Source: an uncultured Bacteroidia bacterium (GTDB lineage: Bacteria; Bacteroidota; Bacteroidia; Bacteroidales; UBA932). Taken from it: a stretch of 35,112 bases of DNA. A model generated the notes under the pieces. That model saw only the letters and a program-made list of their open reading frames with translations. It searched no databases and was not told the origin of the DNA. Positions 8,101 through 14,574 of this stretch are shown in pieces. The position numbers were made by a program, and so were the translations under genes. Location of the stretch: positions 1-35,112 of the forward strand of contig CACZFO010000012.1 in NCBI GenBank assembly GCA_902780455.1, written 5' to 3'. How positions within the stretch are numbered: position 1 is the first letter of the stretch; each line of letters begins with the position of its first letter.

Positions 8101-9724
8101 TACCGGTAATCTCAAGATATCCGGACCTCTTGACGACATTTCACTTGAGAGCCGTGACTGCCGTTTCAACAAATTCAAGTTCACGGTAGATTACCTGAAA
8201 GTTCCTTTTTCCCTGGACGGTCCTTTCTCAGTGGATGACAACGGCGTAGAACTCAAGAACTGCATGCTCACCGATTCCCTTGGCGGCAACGGAAGAGTCA
8301 GCGGCGGCATCACTTACAACAAGCTCAAGGACATAAAGATAGACGTTGGCATAAGCCTGAACAACATGCTCAGCCTTAATACCTTGGAAAGAGACAACGA
8401 AGACTTCTACGGTACTGTTTTCTCCAGCGGGAACGTCAACATCAAGGGAGACCTCAGCCGTATCAGGCTCGATGTCAATGCCAGGACCAACAGGAAAACA
8501 CTGCTTCACATTCCTCTATCCGGAGCATCCAGCGCAAGCAGTTCAAATATCCTCACGTTCGTACAGGAACAGAGACCTGTTGATATAGACCCATACGACA
8601 CCCTTTTCTTTGCAAGGCGCACAAAGGTTTCCAAGCCTATGGAAATAGATGTCAATCTCAACGCCACCGCCACTCCTGATGCAAGTATCTGGCTTGAGAT
8701 AGACAAGTCTACCGGAGACATAATGAAAGCCAACGGAAACGGAAGGATAGGCATAAGGGTAAATCCTTCCAAGGATGTATTCAGGCTCTCAGGAAACTAT
8801 GCAATTGAAGAGGGAAGCTATCACTTCGTACTCATGGGCCTGGCTTCAAGAGACTTCACGATCAAGCCGGGCAGCAGTGTCACCCTCAACGGCAAGATCG
8901 GGAATACCGCCCTTGACATTGAAGCCGTTTACAGCACAAAGGCCTCAATAGACAGGTTGATCGCCGATTCTCTCTCGCTGGGTTCCAACAGGCAGGTAGA
9001 TGCCACCATCAAGATAACCGGACTTCTGGACAACCCTCAGATAAAATTCGGAATAGATATCCCGGACCTGGACCCTACCACCAAGCTCCTGGTGCAGAAT
9101 GCCCTGAATACTGAAGACAAGATGCAGAAGCAGTTTGCTTCATTGATTGCCTTCGGTAGTTTCACCCCTGAGATAGGCTCCGGAATTTCATCGTCCAGCA
9201 GTTCTGCGCTTTATTCAAATGCAACATCAATGATCGTGGGGCAGGTCAACAACCTGCTGATGCAGCTGGGAATCCCTCTTGACCTTGGATTCAGTTACCA
9301 GCAGGGAGGCCGTTATTCAAACGATGCCTTTGAAGTTGCCGTATCCACCCAGCTGTTCAACAACAGGGTGATAATCAACGGAAGCATGGGTAACGACCCG
9401 TACTCCTATGCCACAGGAAACGATGTCAAAGGCAATCTCGACATCCAGGTCAAACTCGACCGCCGGGGCAAGGTACGAATGACCTTCTTCTCACATGCAA
9501 CGGACTTCTATTCCAACTATCTTGACATGAGCCAGCGCACCGGCATGGGTGTGGCTTACCAGCATGAATTCAACTCCTTCAAAGACCTGTTCCGTAGACG
9601 CAGCGCTGCCCAGAAGGAATACGAAAAGATGCAGAGCATAAAGGAGAAGGAAGAAAGGAAGGCTGCCAGGGAGCAAAAGAGGGAGGAAAGGAGAAGGCTC
9701 CGTGAAGAAAGCAAGTCTAGATAA
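5180..9724 (+). CDS. tamB: TamB family translocation and assembly module protein
   Basis: A 1514-residue AsmA/TamB-like protein. I start it at MGKIGKY (5180) because the open frame upstream would run through the promoter region and into tsaD. An N-terminal membrane anchor covers about residues 8-30. A very long repetitive beta-rich region (beta-taco groove) follows, and then the conserved C-terminal DUF490 domain, with GNYAIEEGSYHFVLMGL and a later NNLLMQLGIPLDLGFSYQQ. Family members span the periplasm and take part in outer-membrane protein insertion or phospholipid transport between membranes. The last ~45 residues are an odd, highly charged Lys/Glu/Arg tail predicted to be a helix or coiled coil. 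The gene stands alone; no TamA/BamA partner is in the window. Its 3' end overlaps mtaB by eight bases. Confidence 0.93.
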   Translation: MGKIGKYIGWFLLGLLCLVMTLYLVIQIPFVQTRISKYALKKLTQNIPAEFSVGNVNIHFFNRLHIEDFAIVSKDTLISIRNVDARFSLRGLLDKSKAIKSLDIDDGVFNLIFETDSSTNIDRIFPPSSDTSSLNLNLSLKKIHVGNFRFNMVDPFHDPGAVQGQMNFADLAVRNISFEASDINIAGNTVKADIDNISGDEKSGFKLKSTKGNFLLDQSGATLFRPDIVAEGSRFRGDFLKLGFTTAKDLKYFLDKVEIRTRFNNSTLAMRTIGRFAPDFLKSDLMLLASGEAAGTVRDMLVKRAEIVTQSGETAVSVANLTLKGLPNAFHTSVNGEIKKLSTNGKDLSNTIAGLSDGKKIDFLESMPRMQVWNYSGKVSGTLGHIVTDGVLSNGSSRVAAHAAVNAARDNTAPLVACRVDANDVNLYQFTGSSMLGAFSGKGSVKVEMKGGSPEVTIDSLNVRKIGINGYNLTGIFAKGVYAENIFDGKLICHDPALDLMFQGNISTEFKDGSTFNFYANIPYADLNALKIDTRDSIAEISTFISADLFADSENNMFGYLKMDNTTYTNSHGKYNIGNLDATSLYENDRYVINLVSDFAKARYEGTRMIDSFIYQFRHQVLRRHFSNLLKPYNQFYANERYNQDYSLTLKTLNTQGICSFILPGLYIQNGSSVRIKVTEDDHYRVTVSSGRLAYEDNHLKNFRLNISDRDSSIAASLFTRQIAAAGITVDSTRLFANLQDNKADISLNFHNDSTIANQTNLRALVSILRDSTIFLDGRPEHMTSPIAVNFRESDITLRGSKWYLRPSELIYSDSLIVVNDFRLENKDQILQARGTLSQTRPDSLGIAMDNFDISLIDQFLDDPLGLGGKLSGKALVSLHKDNTQMFASFHGDNILVNNSSVGALDINAAWSAEQKHYNIDIETLRDGQKKLDLTGFYRPSDSYVEFDTDFNGVGLNYFEPLLDDVVSNTGGTLTGNLKISGPLDDISLESRDCRFNKFKFTVDYLKVPFSLDGPFSVDDNGVELKNCMLTDSLGGNGRVSGGITYNKLKDIKIDVGISLNNMLSLNTLERDNEDFYGTVFSSGNVNIKGDLSRIRLDVNARTNRKTLLHIPLSGASSASSSNILTFVQEQRPVDIDPYDTLFFARRTKVSKPMEIDVNLNATATPDASIWLEIDKSTGDIMKANGNGRIGIRVNPSKDVFRLSGNYAIEEGSYHFVLMGLASRDFTIKPGSSVTLNGKIGNTALDIEAVYSTKASIDRLIADSLSLGSNRQVDATIKITGLLDNPQIKFGIDIPDLDPTTKLLVQNALNTEDKMQKQFASLIAFGSFTPEIGSGISSSSSSALYSNATSMIVGQVNNLLMQLGIPLDLGFSYQQGGRYSNDAFEVAVSTQLFNNRVIINGSMGNDPYSYATGNDVKGNLDIQVKLDRRGKVRMTFFSHATDFYSNYLDMSQRTGMGVAYQHEFNSFKDLFRRRSAAQKEYEKMQSIKEKEERKAAREQKREERRRLREESKSR

Positions 9725-10937
9725 CCACTTCTACGATTTTACCTATTGAGGAAGCGTCATAAGGTCTTTCCACCCTTATGTAATTACCGGTATACCCGCC
9801 CATCAGGGAACCCTTGACCCTGCCTTCGAACAGCACTTTCTGGACAGATCCCACATAGCGGGAACAGTACTGCTGATGCAGCTCGTCGGAGAGCTGTTCC
9901 AAAGCCTTGACCCTTTGGGTCTTGACGGATTCCGGAACCTGCCCCTCCATCTTGTCGGCAAGTGTCCCTTTCCTTCTGGAATACGGGAATATATGAAGGA
10001 ACGCAGGACTGATTTTTCGGATGAATGAAAGGGTGCTTGAAAACTCGGAGTCCGTCTCTCCCGGGAAACCTGCTATTACGTCTATCCCGAAGAAAACATC
10101 CCCCATCCGGCTCCGGATATAATCTATCCTTGAGGCAAAAAGGTCTGTGTCATATCTTCTGTGCATTCTCTCCAGCGTCTTGTCGCAGCCACTTTGGAGC
10201 GGTATGTGGAAATGAGGCTGGAACTTTGTTCCTGAAGCAATCCAGTCTATCATCTCCTCCGTAAGAAGATTAGGCTCTATTGAAGAAATCCGATAGCGCT
10301 CAATTCCTGAAACCCCGTCCAGAGCCTTGAGGACTTTCAGAAGGCCTCCATCATAGTCGCCGATATTGACGCCGGTAAGAACTATCTCCTTTACACCCTT
10401 TCCGGCTATTTCCTGAGCCTGCGACACCAGGGTCTCTACCGGAACGCTGCGGCTACGGCCTCTGGCATAAGGGATTGCACAGTATGTGCAGAAATAGTTG
10501 CACCCGTCCTGAACCTTGAGGAAGGAGCGTGTCCGCTCACCGTACGAACAGGCAGGAAAGATATGCTCAGCGATTGCATCAGAGCATGGAGAACCCTCCA
10601 GCATTTCCATGCACAGGGGATAGATGCTTCCCTTCTTATCCTGCTCAAGGACAAGGGAAACTCCGTCGAGAGCCTCTATTTCAGCCTTCTTGAGAGTTGC
10701 GTAGCAGCCGGTTACAGCTATCAGGGCACCGGGATTGAGTTTGTGTATCCGGCGGATGATGTTGCGGCACTTCTTGTCGGAATGTTCCGTAACCGTGCAG
10801 GTGTTCACAACGCATACGTCAACTCCCTTGGAGTAAGGGGAAACCTCCGTAAAGCCGTTGCGAACAAACTGCTGGGCAATGGACGAACTCTCGGCAAAGT
10901 TCAGTTTGCAACCAAGTGTGGCTATGGCTATCCTCAT
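9717..10937 (-). CDS. mtaB: tRNA t6A37 methylthiotransferase MtaB
   Basis: A 406-residue radical-SAM methylthiotransferase. MtaB converts t6A37 to ms2t6A37 in tRNA using two iron-sulphur clusters and SAM. The N-terminal MTTase domain has the three cluster cysteines (Cys10 in TLGCKLN, Cys47 in NTCTVT, Cys78 in TGCYA). The radical-SAM motif CNYFCTYC gives Cys146, 150 and 153. A C-terminal TRAM-like segment (VLFEGRVKGSLMGGYTGNY) is present. TLGCKLN at the start is characteristic of MtaB rather than MiaB or RimO. It overlaps folB by four bases (ATGA), indicating translational coupling. Its substrate base is made by TsaD, encoded nearby. Confidence 0.95.
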   Translation of the reverse strand: MRIAIATLGCKLNFAESSSIAQQFVRNGFTEVSPYSKGVDVCVVNTCTVTEHSDKKCRNIIRRIHKLNPGALIAVTGCYATLKKAEIEALDGVSLVLEQDKKGSIYPLCMEMLEGSPCSDAIAEHIFPACSYGERTRSFLKVQDGCNYFCTYCAIPYARGRSRSVPVETLVSQAQEIAGKGVKEIVLTGVNIGDYDGGLLKVLKALDGVSGIERYRISSIEPNLLTEEMIDWIASGTKFQPHFHIPLQSGCDKTLERMHRRYDTDLFASRIDYIRSRMGDVFFGIDVIAGFPGETDSEFSSTLSFIRKISPAFLHIFPYSRRKGTLADKMEGQVPESVKTQRVKALEQLSDELHQQYCSRYVGSVQKVLFEGRVKGSLMGGYTGNYIRVERPYDASSIGKIVEVVI

Positions 10938-11284
10938 GATTCAAAAGTTACACTGGAAGCATAGAGTTTACCCCCCAGAGGAGGATTTATCTTGTCTATC
11001 GTGACTGATATCCTGGACAAGGACGGAAAATCTTTCCTTATATGGCCAGTAATCCTGGATGCCACGTTTTCAAGCAGGCTGGAAGGAACATCCATCTCCT
11101 CCTTCACGATATCATACAAAGTCTGGTAGTTTACTGCATCCTCAAGATTGTCAGAGGCCGCAGCTGCTGAAAAATCCCCTTCCACGGTGAGGTTAACCAC
11201 AAATCGGTTACCAACAATCCTCTCCTCCTCAAAACATCCGTGAGATGAGAAGAATTCCATATCCTTAAGCTCTATCCTATTCAT
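10934..11284 (-). CDS. folB: Dihydroneopterin aldolase FolB
   Basis: A 116-residue protein starting at MNRIELKDMEFFSSHGC. The open frame extends further upstream, but only into the preceding methylase gene. FolB cleaves 7,8-dihydroneopterin to 6-hydroxymethyl-dihydropterin and glycolaldehyde in folate synthesis and forms a homo-octamer. Conserved features are the N-terminal FFSSHGCFEEER loop, the middle segment EDAVNYQTLYDIV with Tyr, and the C-terminal VTIDKINPPLGG. Length is normal for the family. The ATG is 2 bases after the methylase stop, and the TGA overlaps the mtaB start. Confidence 0.93.
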   Translation of the reverse strand: MNRIELKDMEFFSSHGCFEEERIVGNRFVVNLTVEGDFSAAAASDNLEDAVNYQTLYDIVKEEMDVPSSLLENVASRITGHIRKDFPSLSRISVTIDKINPPLGGKLYASSVTFES

Positions 11285-11286
11285 AA

Positions 11287-11994
11287 TCAACCTAATAAAA
11301 TAAACACACAAGGTCTTTTGCCAATCTTGATACCGGAGTTTCTCCAAAGCCCTACCGGCATTGTCTTTATGTACTCCGCAGGAAGGGAGATGTCGGCCGC
11401 AACCGTCAGCATCGTTGAAGCTGAACACACCTCCAGTATTGATGCCAGAAGAGAGTCATTCCTGTAGGGAGTCTCTATGAAGATCTGGCTCTGGTTGAAC
11501 TTACGGGAGTGCGCCTCAAAGAAACGTATCTTGGCTTTACGCGCATCCTCCTTAACCGGCAGATAGCCGTTGAAGGCAAAGTTCTGCCCCTGGAGGCCGC
11601 TGCTCATCAAAGCCATCATCAGCGACGAAGGCCCCACAAGAGGAACTACCTGTACATCTTCCCTGTGAGCGGCAGCAACCAGGATGTTCCCGGGATCGGC
11701 AACCGCCGGCAGACCGGCCTCTGAAATCAGCCCCACGTCGTTGCCCTCAAGCAGGAGTGAAACATAACCGGCCCCTGTCCTGGGATCAGTGTGCTCGTTG
11801 AGTTCGTAGAAGTTCAGCGATTCTATCTTACCCTTCATGCCGCACCTGGAAAGGAATCTCCTGGCCGTGGTTATTTCCTCCACCACAAAATGCCGGATGC
11901 TTTCCATGATGTATATGTTCCTTGGCGGAACGCAGTCCGCAACGGAGCCCTCTCCAAGGGGAGAAGGAATAAGATATAACTTTCCTTTTGCCAT
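11287..11994 (-). CDS. RsmI-like SAM-dependent methyltransferase (tetrapyrrole methylase fold)
   Basis: A 235-residue protein starting at MAKGKLYLIPSPLG. A start three codons further up would overlap the -7 box, so 11994 is preferred. Its central motif GLISEAGLPAVADPGNILV and the following VPLVGPSSLMMAL match COG0313, whose best-known member RsmI 2'-O-methylates C1402 of 16S rRNA. The N-terminal part lacks the usual RsmI sequence (ATPIGNL plus the following helix) and matches a Bacteroidetes branch annotated only as SAM-dependent methyltransferase. rRNA methylation is therefore likely but not certain. It is the first gene of a three-gene operon with folB and mtaB. Confidence 0.85.
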   Translation of the reverse strand: MAKGKLYLIPSPLGEGSVADCVPPRNIYIMESIRHFVVEEITTARRFLSRCGMKGKIESLNFYELNEHTDPRTGAGYVSLLLEGNDVGLISEAGLPAVADPGNILVAAAHREDVQVVPLVGPSSLMMALMSSGLQGQNFAFNGYLPVKEDARKAKIRFFEAHSRKFNQSQIFIETPYRNDSLLASILEVCSASTMLTVAADISLPAEYIKTMPVGLWRNSGIKIGKRPCVFILLG

Positions 11995-12002
11995 AAACTG
12001 CA

Positions 12003-12010
12003 CAAAGATA
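12003..12010 (-). promoter_or_regulatory. -7 box of the RsmI-like/folB/mtaB operon
   Basis: TATCTTTG on the minus strand fits TAnnTTTG. Only 8 bases separate it from the ATG at 11994, so the transcript would be leaderless or nearly so. Confidence 0.55.
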
Positions 12011-12022
12011 ACTTATATTTCC

Positions 12023-12030
12023 TATTTTTG
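12023..12030 (+). promoter_or_regulatory. -7 box of the PhnP-like hydrolase gene
   Basis: TATTTTTG fits TAnnTTTG and ends 4 bases before the ATG at 12035, again implying a leaderless transcript. It faces away from the box at 12003-12010. Confidence 0.55.
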
Positions 12031-12034
12031 AGGT

Positions 12035-12826
12035 ATGGAAAATTCTATAACGTTTCTTGGTACCGGAACCTCTACGGGAGTTCCCATGATAGGATGCCAC
12101 TGCTCCGTATGCAGCAGCACCGATCCAAGGGACAAACGTATGAGGACATCTGCCTACATACGTTACAACGGCCTTAGGCTGCTGATAGACTGTGGGCCGG
12201 ATTTCCGCACCCAGGCCCTTTCCAACGGCATAGAAGACCTTGACGCAATACTTTTCACCCACCAGCACAAAGACCACACCGGCGGGTTGGACGATGTCAG
12301 GGCCCTTAACTACATAAACCAGAAGCCTACGACCATTTATTGTGAGGAACGTGTCCTGAGCGGTCTCAAGATGGAGTATTCCTACGCTTTTACCGACCAT
12401 CCCTACCCAGGAGTGCCCAAGTTCGACATCCACATAATAGATGAGAATCCGTTTGAGATTTCTGGGCAAAGGATAATCCCCATAAGGGCGATGCACTACA
12501 AGCTCCCCATCCTCGGATACCGCATAGGCAACCTCTGCTACCTGACAGATGCCAACTATCTGGCTGATGAAGAGATAGAAAAACTCCAGGGGCTGGAAGT
12601 CATGGTTCTGAGTGCGGTCAGGAGAGGCAAACACATCTCCCATTTCTCATTGGAAGAAGCCGTTGCCCTGGGCCTCAGGATAAGTGCAAGAAAAACTTTC
12701 ATAACCCACCTCTCTCACCAGATGGCTGAAGATGACAAAAACATCAAAGGCACCCATGCAGATCTTTCTGCAGAGATGCCCCCTGGAATATTCATAGCCT
12801 ATGACGGCTTGAAAGTCAGCTTCTAA
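12035..12826 (+). CDS. PhnP-like metallo-beta-lactamase-fold hydrolase
   Basis: A 263-residue MBL-fold protein with the metal motif HxHxDH as HQHKDH (His76, His78, Asp80, His81) and further conserved His residues in the C-terminal half (THLSHQM). The N-terminus FLGTGTSTGVPMIGC followed by CHC and C (Cys21, 23, 26) resembles the extra zinc site of PhnP, a cyclic phosphate phosphodiesterase. The family is widespread in Bacteroidetes outside phosphonate loci, and no phn genes are here. A phosphodiesterase acting on a nucleotide or sugar cyclic phosphate is a reasonable guess; the substrate is unknown. The stop overlaps the cytidine deaminase stop (CTAA shared). Confidence 0.85.
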   Translation: MENSITFLGTGTSTGVPMIGCHCSVCSSTDPRDKRMRTSAYIRYNGLRLLIDCGPDFRTQALSNGIEDLDAILFTHQHKDHTGGLDDVRALNYINQKPTTIYCEERVLSGLKMEYSYAFTDHPYPGVPKFDIHIIDENPFEISGQRIIPIRAMHYKLPILGYRIGNLCYLTDANYLADEEIEKLQGLEVMVLSAVRRGKHISHFSLEEAVALGLRISARKTFITHLSHQMAEDDKNIKGTHADLSAEMPPGIFIAYDGLKVSF

Positions 12827-13293
12827 AAATTGTCGAAAGAAAACGGTATGAGGTCATTTACAGAAGAGATGACCTCTATCTTTTCCTGCGCTCCCAAAAT
12901 TACCCTGATCGGCCTGCCGCCTCTTTTCTGGGCATCCAGCATCACCTGGATGCAGGCTCCGCAAGGACGTGTAGGAGTTGCCGTCAGTTTCCTTCCTTTC
13001 TTTGCTGCAATGGCCATCGCCTCTATTGGCACGTCAGGACATTTTGAGAATACATAATAAAGCAGGGAACGCTCAGCGCACATTCCTGAAGGGAAAGCCT
13101 CACTCTCCTGGTTGGCTGCCTTGAAAATCCGCCCGTCCGCCATCCTTACGGCAGCACCAACCCTGAACTTGGAAAAAGGAGAATAGGAGAAATCCGTAGC
13201 GGAAACAGCCGCTTCCAAAAGTTCCGCATCATCCTTGGCAAGAAGGCCGGCAGAAGTAAACTCCTGATATTCTATGACTATTTTTTTCTTCAT
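12823..13293 (-). CDS. cdd: Cytidine deaminase
   Basis: A 156-residue homolog of the short, homotetrameric cytidine deaminases that convert (deoxy)cytidine to (deoxy)uridine in pyrimidine salvage. The zinc site is clear: CAER (Cys72, catalytic Glu74) and PCGAC (Cys111, Cys114). The substrate segment FKAANQESEAFP replaces the more usual N-E motif (NVENAS). The start MKKKIVIEYQ at 13293 is chosen because the open frame further up crosses the promoter palindrome. Slightly longer than the usual ~135 residues. Divergent from mltG, convergent with the PhnP-like gene. Confidence 0.92.
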   Translation of the reverse strand: MKKKIVIEYQEFTSAGLLAKDDAELLEAAVSATDFSYSPFSKFRVGAAVRMADGRIFKAANQESEAFPSGMCAERSLLYYVFSKCPDVPIEAMAIAAKKGRKLTATPTRPCGACIQVMLDAQKRGGRPIRVILGAQEKIEVISSVNDLIPFSFDNF

Positions 13294-13311
13294 ATAGAAC
13301 TGCTTTATTGG

Positions 13312-13328
13312 CAAATTTAATAAATTTG
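13312..13328. promoter_or_regulatory. Two back-to-back -7 boxes for cdd (-) and mltG (+) in one perfect palindrome
   Basis: CAAATTTA, one A, then TAAATTTG: an 8-1-8 inverted repeat. Read on the minus strand (13319-13312) it gives TAAATTTG for cdd, 18 bases from the ATG. Read on the plus strand (13321-13328) it gives TAAATTTG for mltG, 27 bases from its ATG. On the minus strand a TTGTG at 13345-13341 sits about where a -33 element would be for cdd. Confidence 0.65.
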
Positions 13329-13355
13329 TATCAGTTGTAACACAATAATCGCGAT

Positions 13356-14423
13356 ATGGCAAAAAAATCAAAAAAAGGCAGGGTGCTCAGATGGCTTCTG
13401 CTTGTTGCAGTGATACTTGCAATTCCCGCCGTCATCGGTCTGTGCAGGTTCCTTCAGCAGAACAAGAAGAACATTGTACACAAGACCGTACTTTACATCA
13501 GGCCGGGAACTGATTTCTCTTCTCTGATGGATTCCCTGGAAAGGAATCTGGCAGACATCGGTTCCTTTGTCAAGGTTGCCAACCGCGAACAGCTTCCGTC
13601 ACACATACATCCGGGGCGCTACGTACTTGATTCGATGGCTACCAACATACAGGTAGTCAGGAATATAAAATATGGGTACCAGTCTCCTCTGATGCTTCCT
13701 CTGTCGGGCAGGATAAGGCACGCCAAGAACCTTGCCGCAAGGCTGGGCAGGAGGATGATGGCAGACAGCGCCTCCTTCATGGAAGTCTTCACCGACAACG
13801 ATTATCTGGCCACCCTTGGCACAGACACTGCCAATGTCCTCAGCCTGGTCCTTCCGGATTCCTACGAATTCTACTGGACTGCAACACCAAAGGAATTCCT
13901 GGAAAGGATGAAGAAAGAATACGACAAGTTCTGGACGGAAGAAAGGAAGCAGAAAGCTGCAAGAGCAGGGCTCAGCCAGAAAGACGTTTCAATTCTTGCT
14001 TCAATAGTATATGGAGAAAGCAACCATGTGCCTGAGTATCCGAAGATTGCCAGCGTTTACCACAACCGTCTGAAAAAGGGATGGAAACTCTGTGCAGACC
14101 CTACCGTCATCTATGCCACAGGCGATTTCACCATCACCAGGGTACTTAAGAGACATCTTGAAACAGACTCGCCGTACAACACCTACAAGGTTTACGGACT
14201 TCCTCCAGGCCCTATCATGGCCCCTACCAAAGACTGCATAGACGGTGTGCTCAACGAGGAAAAGACAGACTACATGTTCTTCTGCGCCAGCCCCAAGTTC
14301 AACGGCACCCACCGCTTTGCCCGTAACGAAAGGGAACACTTTGCCAATGCCCAGGCATACCGCAGGGCCCTGGACTCCCTGACCCGTGCCAAGGCAGCCG
14401 CTGCAAAGGCTTCTGCAGAATAG
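13356..14423 (+). CDS. mltG: Endolytic murein transglycosylase MltG
   Basis: A 355-residue inner-membrane protein of the YceG/MltG family, which cuts nascent glycan strands and is thought to end peptidoglycan chain elongation. A short basic N-terminus (MAKKSKKGR) is followed by a membrane anchor at about 11-30, and then by a periplasmic part. The catalytic region is SILASIVYGESNHVPEYPKI, with the probable catalytic Glu221, followed by VYHNRLKKGWKLCADPTV and a later APTKDCIDGVLN. These are the family's most conserved segments. Length is normal. The C-terminus is Ala/Lys-rich. It has its own divergent promoter with cdd; the SRP RNA gene follows after 36 bases. Confidence 0.95.
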   Translation: MAKKSKKGRVLRWLLLVAVILAIPAVIGLCRFLQQNKKNIVHKTVLYIRPGTDFSSLMDSLERNLADIGSFVKVANREQLPSHIHPGRYVLDSMATNIQVVRNIKYGYQSPLMLPLSGRIRHAKNLAARLGRRMMADSASFMEVFTDNDYLATLGTDTANVLSLVLPDSYEFYWTATPKEFLERMKKEYDKFWTEERKQKAARAGLSQKDVSILASIVYGESNHVPEYPKIASVYHNRLKKGWKLCADPTVIYATGDFTITRVLKRHLETDSPYNTYKVYGLPPGPIMAPTKDCIDGVLNEEKTDYMFFCASPKFNGTHRFARNEREHFANAQAYRRALDSLTRAKAAAAKASAE

Positions 14424-14447
14424 TTTTTTTCTTTCAAAGAAAATTCA

Positions 14448-14455
14448 TACTTTTG
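14448..14455 (+). promoter_or_regulatory. -7 box of the SRP RNA gene
   Basis: TACTTTTG fits TAnnTTTG and ends 4 bases before the GGGG that opens the RNA helix. It follows an A/T-rich 8-1-8 inverted repeat (14427-14443) just after the mltG stop. Confidence 0.6.
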
Positions 14456-14459
14456 CGCC

Positions 14460-14558
14460 GGGGTAAGTCATATACGACCAGCTCCCTCAAAACTCCCCCA
14501 GGGTCGGAAGGCAGCAAGGGTATGAGGTTGTAGCGGTGCGATATATGTCGCTTGCCCC
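14460..14558 (+). ncRNA. ffs: Small bacterial SRP RNA (4.5S type)
   Basis: About 99 nt that fold as one long hairpin. The 5' arm GGGGTAAGTCATATACG pairs with the 3' arm CGATATATGTCGCTTGCCCC, with few mismatches. The apical part carries the conserved SRP domain IV signature CAGGGTCGGAAGGCAGCAA, the binding site for Ffh and a GNRA-type tetraloop region (GGAA). With Ffh this RNA targets nascent membrane proteins to FtsY. A -7 box lies just upstream and a short run of T follows the closing CCCC. Ends are set from the helix and may be off by a few bases. Confidence 0.93.
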
Positions 14559-14574
14559 TTTCTTGTATAAAGTC

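Noticed and set aside
11828..12643. 271-codon open frame on the minus strand
   Set aside because: Crosses the divergent promoter and runs antisense through the PhnP-like gene, so it cannot be a real gene.
14427..14443. 8-1-8 inverted repeat after mltG as a terminator
   Set aside because: All but two of its base pairs are A/T, the loop is one base, and no T-run follows before the SRP RNA promoter. It is too weak to call.
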